Assembly (NCBI RefSeq): GCF_000350145.1
Contig: NZ_BAOL01000025.1
Location: 1 to 33,667, forward strand
DNA length: 33,667 nucleotides
Source of the DNA: Ilumatobacter nonamiensis YM16-303
GTDB taxonomy: Bacteria > Actinomycetota > Acidimicrobiia > Acidimicrobiales > Ilumatobacteraceae
Direction: 5' to 3'
This document shows, piece by piece, positions 25,224 to 33,591 of this stretch (its first letter is position 1; every line of letters begins with the position of its first letter). Position numbers and translations under genes: made by a program. The notes under the pieces are model-generated. The model made no database searches. It saw nothing but the letters and a program-made list of their open reading frames with translations, and had not been told where the DNA came from.

Positions 25224-26207
25224 ATGCCACGAGCGTTCATCACCGGGATCACCGGACAAGACGGGTATCACCTCGCCGAATTCCTGCACGGCAAGGGATA
25301 CGACGTGTACGGGATGGTGAAGGGCCAGAACAACCCCCGCGCAACGAAGCTGCAGGAGGAGCTCCCGTTCCTCGAACTGGTTCCCGGCGACCTGGCCGAC
25401 CTGCCCTCGCTCGTCGCGGCGCTGCAGTTGGCGCAGCCCGACGAGGTGTACAACCTCGGTGCGATCAGTTTCGTGGCGTTGTCGTTCTCGCAGGCCGAAC
25501 TCACCGCGAACATCACCGGCCTGGGTGTGTTGCGGATGCTCGAGGCGATCCGCATGGTCGGCGGTACCCAGGACAACCCGATCCGCTTCTATCAGGCGTC
25601 GTCGTCGGAGATGTTCGGCAAGGTGCGTCAGACCCCACAGACGGAGCTGACGCCGTTCCACCCGCGGTCGCCGTACGGGTGCGCGAAGGTGTTCGGGCAC
25701 GACATCGTGGTCAACTACCGCGAGTCGTACGGGCTGCACGCTTCGTCGGGCATCCTGTTCAACCACGAGGGCCCGCGACGCGGCATCGAGTTCGTGACCC
25801 GCAAGGTCACCAACGCAGCGGCGCGGATCAAGCTCGGTCTGCAGCACGAACTGGTGATGGGCACGCTCGACGCCAAGCGGGACTGGGGCTACGCCGGTGA
25901 CTACGTGAAGGGCATGTGGATGATGCTGCAGCAGGACGAGCCCGACGATTACGTGCTCGCGACCGGCGAAACGCACTCCGTGGAGGAGTTGGTGCAGTTG
26001 TCGTTCGCCTCGGTCGGGATCGACGATTGGCAGCGCTACGTCCGCCAGGACCCGAAGTTCTACCGACCCGCCGAGGTCGACCTGTTGATCGGTGACGCGT
26101 CGAAGGCGACGGAGAAGCTCGGCTGGAAGCCCGAAGTCGACTTCCCGACCTTGATCGACATGATGGTCCAGAACGACCTCGAGATCGAAGCCGCCAAAGC
26201 CCCCTGA
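25224..26207 (+). CDS. gmd: GDP-mannose 4,6-dehydratase
   Basis: Converts GDP-D-mannose to GDP-4-keto-6-deoxy-D-mannose, the precursor of GDP-fucose, GDP-rhamnose and related sugars. The 327-residue extended SDR protein has the cofactor loop [14 protein letters not shown] (7-20), QASSSEMFG with the catalytic Ser127 and Glu129, and YGCAK with Tyr151 and Lys155, followed by the GMD-specific stretches [19 protein letters not shown] and [18 protein letters not shown]. It is somewhat shorter than the roughly 370-residue E. coli enzyme. The upstream open frame to 24873 lies on the divergent GT gene and is rejected. No GDP-fucose synthase or GDP-rhamnose reductase is seen nearby, so the final sugar is open. 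Confidence 0.93.
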   Translation: MPRAFITGITGQDGYHLAEFLHGKGYDVYGMVKGQNNPRATKLQEELPFLELVPGDLADLPSLVAALQLAQPDEVYNLGAISFVALSFSQAELTANITGLGVLRMLEAIRMVGGTQDNPIRFYQASSSEMFGKVRQTPQTELTPFHPRSPYGCAKVFGHDIVVNYRESYGLHASSGILFNHEGPRRGIEFVTRKVTNAAARIKLGLQHELVMGTLDAKRDWGYAGDYVKGMWMMLQQDEPDDYVLATGETHSVEELVQLSFASVGIDDWQRYVRQDPKFYRPAEVDLLIGDASKATEKLGWKPEVDFPTLIDMMVQNDLEIEAAKAP

Positions 26208-26208
26208 T

Positions 26209-26236
26209 CGTCACGTGACGGGGCTGACCCGTGACG
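26209..26236. terminator. Possible bidirectional terminator between convergent genes
   Basis: The 35-bp gap between gmd and the flippase gene contains CGTCACG (26209-26215) and CGTGACG (26230-26236), a 7-bp stem, and the self-palindrome CGTCACGTGACG (26209-26220). There is no T-run. The position between two converging genes supports a terminator role; the sequence alone is modest evidence. Confidence 0.35.
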
Positions 26237-26242
26237 CAACGC

Positions 26243-27673
26243 TCACTCGAGGGGGGCGGTCGCTTCGATGACGGAGCCCTGATCGGGGATCACGCCGGAC
26301 GCGAGTCGCCGTTGCAGCGCGATCGCGAACGCGATGAGGGCGGCGATCGACGACGCGAGCAGGCCGATCTCGATACGCCGGAACAACTCGTCGCTCGACA
26401 GCCACGTGACGAGGACGAACGTGACGACACCGATGCCCCAACCGAGGGCGACGAGCGCGTGTCCCTTGAGCGCGATGACGGCCTGCCCGAGCGCAAGGGC
26501 AAGCATGTAGAAGCTGCTCGCGAGCGCGAGCATCGCCAGTGTCCGACCGCTGAGGTCGACCTCGTAGACGACGTCCGCGGCGAACGGGCCGAGGATGAAC
26601 GCCCCGGCCGTGCCGACGACGCCCACGGCGACCACCAGGTAGGCGAGACGCAGGAGGCCGGCGCGGAATTCGACCAGTTCACCGCGTGCGGCCAGCCGAC
26701 TCAATCCGGGGAGCAGGGCTGCTTGCACCGCTTGGAACAGGAACAGTGGAACGCGAGCGAGCAGCACGCCGAACGAGAACTTCGTGACGAAATCACCTTC
26801 GTTGTCGTTCGCGAGCAGCGTGGCCGTGATCGGTCCGGCATTGAGGAGGGCAGCGGCGAACACCGAGCCGAGCAGGAGCCAGCCGAGGTTCGGGGTGACT
26901 TCGTTCCATTCCGCCGGGGATCCTTCGTCGAGCGCGTCGTTCGGATCGTGAACGATGTCGGGTTCCCAGTGGTCGAGCGTGTCGTGGGTGGCGGACGGGG
27001 CTTCGACCGTTGCCGCGCGGTATCGGGGGAACGGTTTCAGGGCCCCTCGCCGCCACACGTACCAGACCGCGAAGAGCGGCGACACCGCGATCGCCAGGCC
27101 GTAGACGCCGGCCGCCTTGATGCCGACGATCGCCAACAGGATCGTGAGGACGATCCGGATCACGCCGTCGGACCCCATGATCAGGGCATAGTCCCGGAAA
27201 CGACCGCTTCCCGAGCAGATCCCACGCGCCACGTGAGCGGGGGCGAATGCCGCGAACGCCGCCATGAGCGCAAGGACCATCAGCCAGTCGCCGTCGAAGT
27301 ACGAACTGGCGATCAACGGACTCGCAATCAGGATGACGAGCACGATCACGGCGACCAGGACCGCGCTGAGTCTCGTGATCTTGCGGACCACCGGGGCCGA
27401 GCCGTCGCCGATCGCGCGCCGATGGGCGAGCGCCCGACCGAGTTCCTGCTCGAGGGGCAGGAAGAATCCGGGTGCCAGCGCGAACGTCGCGAACCACAGC
27501 GACACGATCGGTGTGAACTCGTCCTCGCCGCCGACCGCGATCGTCCCGATGCGGAAGAACGCGAAGGTCGCGATACCGGCGACGAGCAGTGCGATCCCGA
27601 CGGGGATGGTGCCGTCGGGCACCGGCATCCGCGGGCGGGCGGTCGGGGCGTCGGAGGTCGGAGAAGGGGACAC
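26243..27673 (-). CDS. MOP-superfamily polysaccharide flippase-like membrane protein
   Basis: An integral membrane protein of 476 residues with about a dozen hydrophobic helices, for example PVGIALLVAGIATFAFFRIG, LSAVLVAVIVLVILIASPLI and LAYLVVAVGVVGTAGAFILG. The pattern of paired helix bundles and the segments PLEQELGRALAHRR and LFLFQAVQAALLPGLSRLAA resemble Wzx/MurJ-type lipid-linked oligosaccharide flippases. A hydrophilic, acidic loop of about 40 residues near 220-265 divides the two halves. GTG 27673 (VSPSPTSDAP) is the likely start, without a visible Shine-Dalgarno site. It lies 32 bp after a small gene on the same strand, presumably in one transcript. It would export glycans made by the surrounding transferases. 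Family assignment is by pattern, so specificity is unknown. Confidence 0.8.
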   Translation of the reverse strand: MSPSPTSDAPTARPRMPVPDGTIPVGIALLVAGIATFAFFRIGTIAVGGEDEFTPIVSLWFATFALAPGFFLPLEQELGRALAHRRAIGDGSAPVVRKITRLSAVLVAVIVLVILIASPLIASSYFDGDWLMVLALMAAFAAFAPAHVARGICSGSGRFRDYALIMGSDGVIRIVLTILLAIVGIKAAGVYGLAIAVSPLFAVWYVWRRGALKPFPRYRAATVEAPSATHDTLDHWEPDIVHDPNDALDEGSPAEWNEVTPNLGWLLLGSVFAAALLNAGPITATLLANDNEGDFVTKFSFGVLLARVPLFLFQAVQAALLPGLSRLAARGELVEFRAGLLRLAYLVVAVGVVGTAGAFILGPFAADVVYEVDLSGRTLAMLALASSFYMLALALGQAVIALKGHALVALGWGIGVVTFVLVTWLSSDELFRRIEIGLLASSIAALIAFAIALQRRLASGVIPDQGSVIEATAPLE

Positions 27674-27705
27674 GGTGAAGTGAGTTGAGACGAGAGGTTC
27701 CGCGG

Positions 27706-27909
27706 TCAGCGGCGCTGTGCTCGTTCGATCTCGCGGCGCCGCACTTGCAGCCGCTGATACGTGAGGACGCCGAGTCCGACCGCAATGTGCAACGCGTCTC
27801 GAGCGACGTCGGTGGCGGTTGAGGCGACCGCGTCACCGGTCCCGCGGATGGTTCGATTGGCAGCCGCGACGTCGAAGTTGGTGAAGTCCACCGACGGGAG
27901 CACGGCCAT
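27706..27909 (-). CDS. Small conserved-looking protein of 67 residues, unknown function
   Basis: Not recognised. The protein begins MAVLPSVDFTNFDVAAANRT, has a moderately hydrophobic stretch (ARDALHIAVGLGVLTYQRL) and ends in a very basic helix (QVRRREIERAQRR). It may associate with membrane or nucleic acid. Support for a real gene is a TAGCCT hexamer six bases before ATG 27909, a stop just 32 bp before the flippase gene on the same strand, and codon composition like its neighbours. It probably leads the flippase operon. Confidence 0.65.
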   Translation of the reverse strand: MAVLPSVDFTNFDVAAANRTIRGTGDAVASTATDVARDALHIAVGLGVLTYQRLQVRRREIERAQRR

Positions 27910-27915
27910 CGTTTC

Positions 27916-27921
27916 AGGCTA
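27916..27921 (-). promoter_or_regulatory. -10-like hexamer TAGCCT of the small gene-flippase pair
   Basis: On the minus strand TAGCCT ends six bases before ATG 27909, the same geometry as at 7084 and 22119 on the other strand. Confidence 0.5.
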
Positions 27922-28008
27922 CCAACCGAGGTCGCTCGGATCGTGGGCACCGGCGACACGTCACGCCGGTCACGTCCGCAGTGACCCGAATGCACGAGGA
28001 CGCACCGA

Positions 28009-28014
28009 TAGCCT
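28009..28014 (+). promoter_or_regulatory. -10-like hexamer TAGCCT of the GT2 fusion gene
   Basis: TAGCCT ends nine bases before GTG 28024, in the 114-bp divergent gap with the small gene. It is the longest spacer of the set. Confidence 0.4.
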
Positions 28015-28023
28015 CGGCACGTC

Positions 28024-31000
28024 GTGGAACCGGAGACTCTCAGCGCACCGCCCGTCGTGGCCGTCGTCGTCGTGCACGAACCAGGGGACTGGTTCGAGGA
28101 CACCCTCGACGCCTGCGCGGACCAGGACTATCCGAACCTGCGTTTCGTCTTCCTGGTCACCGAGTCGGCGCCCGGGTCGGGCGCCTCGCTCGACGAGATC
28201 ACGGCGGCGATCGGGGCCCGTCTCCCCGATGCGTTCGTTCGCTCCCTCGGCTCCAACCCCGGCTTCGCACGGGCAGCGAACGACGTCACGCGCCTCGTCG
28301 ACGGCGAGAACGGCTTCTTCCTGTTCTGCCACGACGACATCGCCCCCGACCGCGACGCGGTGCGGTTGATGGTCGAGGAGCTCTATCGCTCCAATGCCGG
28401 CGTCGTCGGCCCGAAGATCGTGGAATGGGACGATCCGGGCGTGCTGCGCAGCGTCGGGCTCGGACTCGACCGCTTCGGCGAGATCGACCAACAGATCGAG
28501 CCCGGCGAGGTCGATCAGGAACAACACGACGGGGTGCGCGACGTCTTCGTGCTTCCCACGTCGTGCATGTTGGTACGCGCCGACCTCTTCCGTGAGCTGG
28601 GCGGATTCGACGAAGCGCTCGACCTCTACGGCGAGGACGTCGAGTTCTGCTGGCGGGTCCACCACAGCGGTGCCCGGGTGGTCGTGGCGCCGAGTGCCCG
28701 GGTGCGCCATCGTGGTCTGCTCCCCGAGCGTCGCCCGGACCTTCACCACGTTTCTGTCGAAGCCCGGCACCGTCTCCGCGCCGTCGCAACGTTGACCGGC
28801 GCCTCCCGGCTCCCGTTGCGGCTCCTCGAATTGCTCGTGCTGACGGTGGCAGAGCTGGTCGTCGGATTGTTCACGGGACGGTTCCGCGAAGGTGTCGCGT
28901 CACTCACGGCCCTCATCGGCCTGGTCCCACGGATTCCATCGATTCTCGCGAGGCGTCGAGCGGTCGCCCCGCTGCGGCGGGTGCCCGAGCGCGAGGTGCT
29001 CGGACTCCAGCAGCGCGGAAGTTCGCGGATGAACTCGTATCTCCGTCGTCGGGAGACGTCGATGTACGTGGGCGCCGGAGCCAACGTCCGGCGTTGGAAG
29101 GAGAGTTCGACGGCACCGGTATTGGCGTGGATCGTCGTGCTGGCGCTGGTGATCTTCGGCAGCCGCAGTTTCCTGTCGGGAGGCGTTCCCGCCGTCGGCG
29201 AATTCCTGCAGTTCCCGGCGAGTCCGCGCGATCTCCTCGAACGTTTCGCGAGCGGATGGAATCCGACCGGAACCGGCGCCACCGCGTCGAACCCGACGGG
29301 GATGGCCGCGATCTCGCTGCTGTCGGTCACGACCTTGTTCCGGATGGGGCTGCTGCACACCCTGTTCATCGTCGGCCTGGTGATCATCGGTCTGATCGGT
29401 CTGTGGAAGCTGGCCACCGTGTTCCCGTCGACGCGTGCACGCATTGCCGCGCTCGTCGTGTATGCGGCGTCGCCGCTGGTCAGTGGCTCGTTCGCGACGG
29501 GGTCGCTGGGCGTGCTCGTCACGTTCGCGGCGGTGCCCTGGGTCCTGCACGCGATGCGCCGTTGCGTCGGTGTCGAGACCGCCGATCCACGCTCCGCAAC
29601 GAGCGATCTCGCCGACGGTGTCGTGGATCTCAGCTGGGCCGAGCGCCTGCGTCGCGTGGTCCAACTCGGCATCGTCGTGGCGTTGGCTTCGGCGTTCGCT
29701 CCGGTGATGCTCGTGATCAGCGTCGGACTCGGACTCGTGATGGTGCTGGCGACCCTCGTCGCGATGGCACCGGTCCGCACCGCGCTCCTGTACCTCGCCA
29801 GTACAGCCGCCGGGGTGGCTGTGGCGACCGTGTTGAGCATCCCGTGGATCGGTTCCTGGAGTTGGGACGCGATGGTCGGGCCCCCTCCGATCGGTGACCC
29901 GGGTCGTGGCCTGCGCGCGCTTGCCTCGTTCGAGATCGGACCGACCGACTTCGTCGCGCTGACGCTCGCGCTCTATCTGCCCGTGGTCGCCGCGCTGCTG
30001 CTCGCTCGTGCGTGGCGTTTGACGTGGGCGGTCCGGGCCTCCGCGCTGGTGCTGACCTTCGGCGCACTCGCGGTGTTCGGCGACCGTGGCAGTCTGCCGT
30101 TCCCGGCACCGACGGCGGGGATCCTGCTCGTTCCGGTCGCGGTGGGGCTCGCTCTCTCGGCGGCAGCATCACTTGCCGCGTTCGACCTCGATGTGCGCGG
30201 TGGATCGTTCGGTTGGCGCCAGCCGCTCGGGATCGCCGCCAGCATCGCGGTCGCGATCGGTGTGGTCCCCGGTGCACTCGCCGTCACCGCCGGCGACTGG
30301 GATGCACCCACCACCCCGTTGTCGTCGTTGATCGAAGCACGACTTCCCGCCGTTCCCGAGAACGGTCCCGGCGACTATCACGTGCTGCTCGTCGGCGACG
30401 CCCGTCTTCTTCCGATCCCCGGCACGGAGTACCGGGACGGCATCTCGTTCGCGGTGATGAGCGACGACGATCTCGACGTGGCCGACGACTGGCCGCCGTC
30501 CAACTTCGACGAGTCCACGATCATCGCCGCGCTCGATCAGATCGCCGACGGCTCGACGCAGCGCGCCGGTCGGCTGCTCGCTCCACTCGGCATCCGATTC
30601 ATCGTCGTGCCGGAGTTCGACAGTGTGAACTCGACGCCGGCCGATCCGATGGAACTCCCGATCGGGCTGGTCGGTTCGTTCGACGAACAACTCGACATCG
30701 TGTCGGTCACCGGGCTCCCCGCGGTCGAGTTCTTCGAGAACACCTCGTGGATCCCGACGTATTCGCTGCTCACGGGGCCGACCGCGGAGGCCAGCCGCAC
30801 CGAGGGCGACGCGGCGCTCGTGCGCGCCGATCTGACCGATGCGCAGGCGATCTTCTCCGGAACCGACGCGCAACAATCCTCTCGCAACGAGGTGCTTCCC
30901 GGCGTGGTCCATCTCGGCTATCCGTATGACGAGAACTGGAAGCTGGAGATCGACGGCGAGCAGATCGAGTCACGGGTCGCCTTCGGTGTCACCACCGCAT

Positions 31001-31512
31001 TCGACGTCGAACAGGCGGGAGTGGCGACGCTGTCGTATTCGACGCCGAGCTCCCGAACGCTCGCGATCGTGGTGCAGGCGTTGCTGTGGCTGATCGCCGG
31101 GTTCGTGGCGGCGCGAGTCACCGTTCCGACCGGCCGTCGTCGTTCGACGTTGGTCGACGACGAGACGCTGATCAGCCTGCACGACGACGTGGACGCCGAG
31201 GCCTATGTTGAACGTTCGGTTCGGGTGGAGCCGGCACCCGCCGGGATCGACCCTGGTCTCGACATGACCGGTGAGATCGCCCGAACCTCGGCGATGGTGG
31301 ACGCGGACGAGTCCGAACCGTTCGGATTCGCCCTCCCGGAACCGGACGGCTCTGCCGACGCCGCCGGCCCGGATTCGAGGGCGGCCGGGAGTGATGAACC
31401 CGGCGATGTCATCGACGAACTCCCCTGGGTGGACGAACTCATGCATGACCAGGTCGATGACCCGATCAGTGTCCACGACGACGAATCGGACGAACGCGAG
31501 GACCGGTCGTGA
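28024..31512 (+). CDS. Family 2 glycosyltransferase fused to a large membrane domain
   Basis: A 1162-residue protein. The N-terminus (about 8-260) is a GT2 domain of rhamnosyltransferase type: VVAVVVVHEPGDWFEDTLDA, the nucleotide-sugar metal motif CHDDIAPD (Asp104, Asp105) and LYGEDVEFCWRVHHSG. After a first hydrophobic segment at about 265-282, roughly ten membrane helices lie between 364 and 755. A soluble, probably extracytoplasmic domain follows at about 757-1010, then a last membrane helix near 1012-1033 and an acidic cytoplasmic tail of about 125 residues. Similar GT2-membrane fusions occur in actinobacteria. It could couple glycan extension inside with transfer or sensing outside, which is inference. 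The start is GTG 28024, and the stop overlaps the DUF5719 gene by GTGA. Confidence 0.85.
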   Translation: MEPETLSAPPVVAVVVVHEPGDWFEDTLDACADQDYPNLRFVFLVTESAPGSGASLDEITAAIGARLPDAFVRSLGSNPGFARAANDVTRLVDGENGFFLFCHDDIAPDRDAVRLMVEELYRSNAGVVGPKIVEWDDPGVLRSVGLGLDRFGEIDQQIEPGEVDQEQHDGVRDVFVLPTSCMLVRADLFRELGGFDEALDLYGEDVEFCWRVHHSGARVVVAPSARVRHRGLLPERRPDLHHVSVEARHRLRAVATLTGASRLPLRLLELLVLTVAELVVGLFTGRFREGVASLTALIGLVPRIPSILARRRAVAPLRRVPEREVLGLQQRGSSRMNSYLRRRETSMYVGAGANVRRWKESSTAPVLAWIVVLALVIFGSRSFLSGGVPAVGEFLQFPASPRDLLERFASGWNPTGTGATASNPTGMAAISLLSVTTLFRMGLLHTLFIVGLVIIGLIGLWKLATVFPSTRARIAALVVYAASPLVSGSFATGSLGVLVTFAAVPWVLHAMRRCVGVETADPRSATSDLADGVVDLSWAERLRRVVQLGIVVALASAFAPVMLVISVGLGLVMVLATLVAMAPVRTALLYLASTAAGVAVATVLSIPWIGSWSWDAMVGPPPIGDPGRGLRALASFEIGPTDFVALTLALYLPVVAALLLARAWRLTWAVRASALVLTFGALAVFGDRGSLPFPAPTAGILLVPVAVGLALSAAASLAAFDLDVRGGSFGWRQPLGIAASIAVAIGVVPGALAVTAGDWDAPTTPLSSLIEARLPAVPENGPGDYHVLLVGDARLLPIPGTEYRDGISFAVMSDDDLDVADDWPPSNFDESTIIAALDQIADGSTQRAGRLLAPLGIRFIVVPEFDSVNSTPADPMELPIGLVGSFDEQLDIVSVTGLPAVEFFENTSWIPTYSLLTGPTAEASRTEGDAALVRADLTDAQAIFSGTDAQQSSRNEVLPGVVHLGYPYDENWKLEIDGEQIESRVAFGVTTAFDVEQAGVATLSYSTPSSRTLAIVVQALLWLIAGFVAARVTVPTGRRRSTLVDDETLISLHDDVDAEAYVERSVRVEPAPAGIDPGLDMTGEIARTSAMVDADESEPFGFALPEPDGSADAAGPDSRAAGSDEPGDVIDELPWVDELMHDQVDDPISVHDDESDEREDRS

Positions 31513-33065
31513 GCCGTCGAGCCATTCCGGCGCTCCTGTTGGTGGTGCTCGGGTTCGTCGGGCTCGTCGCCGTGGGTCGTGACACTCCCGAGCCGACGCC
31601 GGCGTTCTTCGCGGTCAGCGGTTCGACCTGGATGCCGGCGGTCGGGCAGTCGGGCAACCTCACCGGCAGCTGGTTCTGTCCCGGACTTCCCACCGACGGC
31701 GAGGACGGGGCGGGCGGTCAAGTGGTCGTCTCGAACAGTGCCGAAGTCGAGATGCTCGGGCGCTACATGGTGCTCACCGACGCCGGTGTCGTCGCTGATG
31801 AGGCATTCAGCGTCGAGCCCTATTCCCAGACGCGGATCGACCCGACGTCTTTTTCCGACGCAGACTTCTCGGGGATCGTCGTCGAGATCGAGGGCGGTTC
31901 GGGCATGGTCGAGCAGGTCGCTCGGAACGCCCTGGGCGATTCGGTTGCCGCATGTTCGAACGACACGTCGGCGAGTTGGTATCTCGCCGACGGCTTCACG
32001 GTCGACGACAGCGTCGAGACGCTCATCCTGACGAACCCGTTCGACGAGCCGGTCGTGGCCGATCTGCGTTTCTCGACGGAGGAACGCCAGTCGGAACCCG
32101 ACCGGTACCGCGGTTTCACGGTCCTCCCGCGTTCGGTGCGCACCATTCCCGTCGCCGAACTCGGAGCGCGTGACGAACCGGTGGTCTCGGTGGCCATCGA
32201 AGCGACCGCCGGCCGGCTCGTGGTGGGCCGTGCCCAGGAATACAGCGGGGGCGGGCGTTTCGGATACGACATCTCGCTCGGCGCGCCCGAATTGCGGGAT
32301 CAATGGTGGTTCGCCGACGGCCAGGTCGGCGAGGGCATCGACGAGCAGTACGCGATCTACAACCCCACCGAGGACGAGGTCGAAGTCACGGTCTTCTTCG
32401 GTGGCTTGCCGCTCGAAGCGTCGACCGTCAACGAGCGCGATCCGATCGTCGTCCCACCGTTGAGGACGGTGATCTTCGATCCCTCCGACCTGTCCGACTC
32501 GGGCGGCAACACGTCCGCGGACACCGCCGACACGACCGAGTCGTCCGCACCGGAGGAGAGCGCGGAGGACGACGAGTTCGTCGACTTCGCCGGACCGGTG
32601 ACCGAGTTGCCGGACGGTCGACACGCGACTGCCTTCTCCACGCTCGCGCAGCCGTCGATCGTCGTGGACCGGGTGATCACCCGTGAGGTCGGAGGCTCGA
32701 TCGCCACGTCGGTGCTGATGGGTGCGCCGCCACGGCCGGACGGTTTCGTGTCCAACACGTGGCGGCTGGGAATCGGGCCGGAGTCGGCCACCGAGGACGC
32801 GCTCGTCGTCTACAACATCGATCAGGCCGAAGCCACCGTCGAGGTGTCGTCGGTCGGGCCGGACGGCCCGGTGGTGGTCCCATCGCTCAGCGAGGTGGCG
32901 CTCCCCAGCGGCGGCATCATCGCGATCGACCTCACGGATCCCGAGGTGCTCGGGCGCGAGTTGATCGTCTCGTCCACGAGCCGAGTCTTCGTCGAGCGAT
33001 CACTGCCGCGAAACCACGACCTGCCGGGTCGTTCCAGTTCGTGGCCGCTCCCGGTCTCGGGCTGA
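31509..33065 (+). CDS. DUF5719-family secreted or membrane-anchored protein
   Basis: A 518-residue protein with an N-terminal signal anchor (RAIPALLLVVLGFVGLVAVG, about 4-23) and a long extracytoplasmic beta-rich part made of similar domains: phrases such as VVVSNSAEVEMLGRYMVLT, LILTNPFDEPVVADLRF, YAIYNPTEDEVEVTVFFGG and LVVYNIDQAEATVEVSSVG recur about every 90-130 residues. This pattern and its position after a GT2-membrane fusion match DUF5719, whose function is unknown. A low-complexity acidic linker (about 335-360) interrupts it. It begins with GTG 31509 inside a GTGA overlap, so it is translationally coupled to the GT2 fusion and probably works with it at the cell surface. Confidence 0.78.
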   Translation: MSRRAIPALLLVVLGFVGLVAVGRDTPEPTPAFFAVSGSTWMPAVGQSGNLTGSWFCPGLPTDGEDGAGGQVVVSNSAEVEMLGRYMVLTDAGVVADEAFSVEPYSQTRIDPTSFSDADFSGIVVEIEGGSGMVEQVARNALGDSVAACSNDTSASWYLADGFTVDDSVETLILTNPFDEPVVADLRFSTEERQSEPDRYRGFTVLPRSVRTIPVAELGARDEPVVSVAIEATAGRLVVGRAQEYSGGGRFGYDISLGAPELRDQWWFADGQVGEGIDEQYAIYNPTEDEVEVTVFFGGLPLEASTVNERDPIVVPPLRTVIFDPSDLSDSGGNTSADTADTTESSAPEESAEDDEFVDFAGPVTELPDGRHATAFSTLAQPSIVVDRVITREVGGSIATSVLMGAPPRPDGFVSNTWRLGIGPESATEDALVVYNIDQAEATVEVSSVGPDGPVVVPSLSEVALPSGGIIAIDLTDPEVLGRELIVSSTSRVFVERSLPRNHDLPGRSSSWPLPVSG

Positions 33066-33103
33066 GCAGTCCGGGCCGACGTCCCCGGGCGTTGGTCTGC
33101 TCA
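33063..33103 (+). terminator. Nested hairpin after the DUF5719 gene
   Basis: TGAGCAG (33063-33069, including the stop codon) pairs with CTGCTCA (33097-33103), and inside it CCGGG (33072-33076) pairs with CCCGG (33084-33088). There is no T-run. It lies between the DUF5719 stop and the TATCCT hexamer of the next gene, as a terminator would. Confidence 0.4.
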
Positions 33104-33109
33104 CAGCGT

Positions 33110-33115
33110 TATCCT
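33110..33115 (+). promoter_or_regulatory. -10-like hexamer TATCCT of the thioredoxin-like gene
   Basis: TATCCT ends seven bases before GTG 33123, consistent with a leaderless transcript. Confidence 0.45.
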
Positions 33116-33122
33116 GCGCCCG

Positions 33123-33575
33123 GTGACCAGGGTTCTCATCGCCGTCGCCATCGTCGCGGTCGCCGCGGGGGTTGCCTGGTTCGTCCGGCAACGCCGCGTT
33201 CCCGACGCACCCACACAGCGCCGCTACAGCGCTCCCGAACAGCTCGATCGGGCTGACTTCGTTCGGCCCGATGCGCCGTGGCTCGTCGCGGTGTTCACGT
33301 CGGACTCGTGCGACAAGTGCGGGGAGGTGGCGGGCAAGGCGGCAGTGCTGGAGAGTGACGAGGTCGCCGTCACGAACGTCGAGTTCACCGCCGACCGGGA
33401 ACTCCACGCCCGCTATCAGATCGACGCGGTGCCGACCCTCGTGATCGTCGATGCACGTGGCGTGACCCGCCGGAGTTTCCTGGGACCCATGTCCGCCACC
33501 GACCTCTGGGCCGCCGTGGCCGAAGCCCGCGACCCCGGCTCCACCCCCGACGCCTGCGCCGACCACACCGTGTAG
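33123..33575 (+). CDS. Membrane-anchored thioredoxin-like protein
   Basis: A 150-residue protein with an N-terminal membrane anchor (VLIAVAIVAVAAGVAWFV, about 4-21) and a thioredoxin fold. The redox motif is CDKC (Cys63, Cys66) in FTSDSCDKCGEV, and the cis-proline is Pro104 in YQIDAVPTLVIVD. The fold order and the spacing of about 40 residues between CxxC and cis-Pro fit thioredoxins. The basic residues after the hydrophobic segment (RQRR) leave the topology open; either a cytoplasmic or an extracytoplasmic redox domain is possible. The role may be disulfide exchange in membrane or secreted proteins. It starts at GTG 33123 and stands apart from the DUF5719 gene by a hairpin and its own -10-like hexamer. 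Confidence 0.85.
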   Translation: MTRVLIAVAIVAVAAGVAWFVRQRRVPDAPTQRRYSAPEQLDRADFVRPDAPWLVAVFTSDSCDKCGEVAGKAAVLESDEVAVTNVEFTADRELHARYQIDAVPTLVIVDARGVTRRSFLGPMSATDLWAAVAEARDPGSTPDACADHTV

Positions 33576-33591
33576 CCGGCGTGTGCCGGCT
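33574..33591 (+). terminator. Short GC hairpin at the end of the thioredoxin-like gene
   Basis: AGCCGGC (33574-33580), starting within the TAG stop, pairs with GCCGGCT (33585-33591) around a 4-base loop GTGT. There is no T-run. The remaining bases to 33667 show no recognisable gene. Confidence 0.4.

Noticed and set aside
26231-27688. Plus-strand open frame of 485 codons opposite the flippase
   Set aside because: Charged Glu/Arg/Asp-rich translation with no domain; the minus strand gives a well-formed membrane protein.
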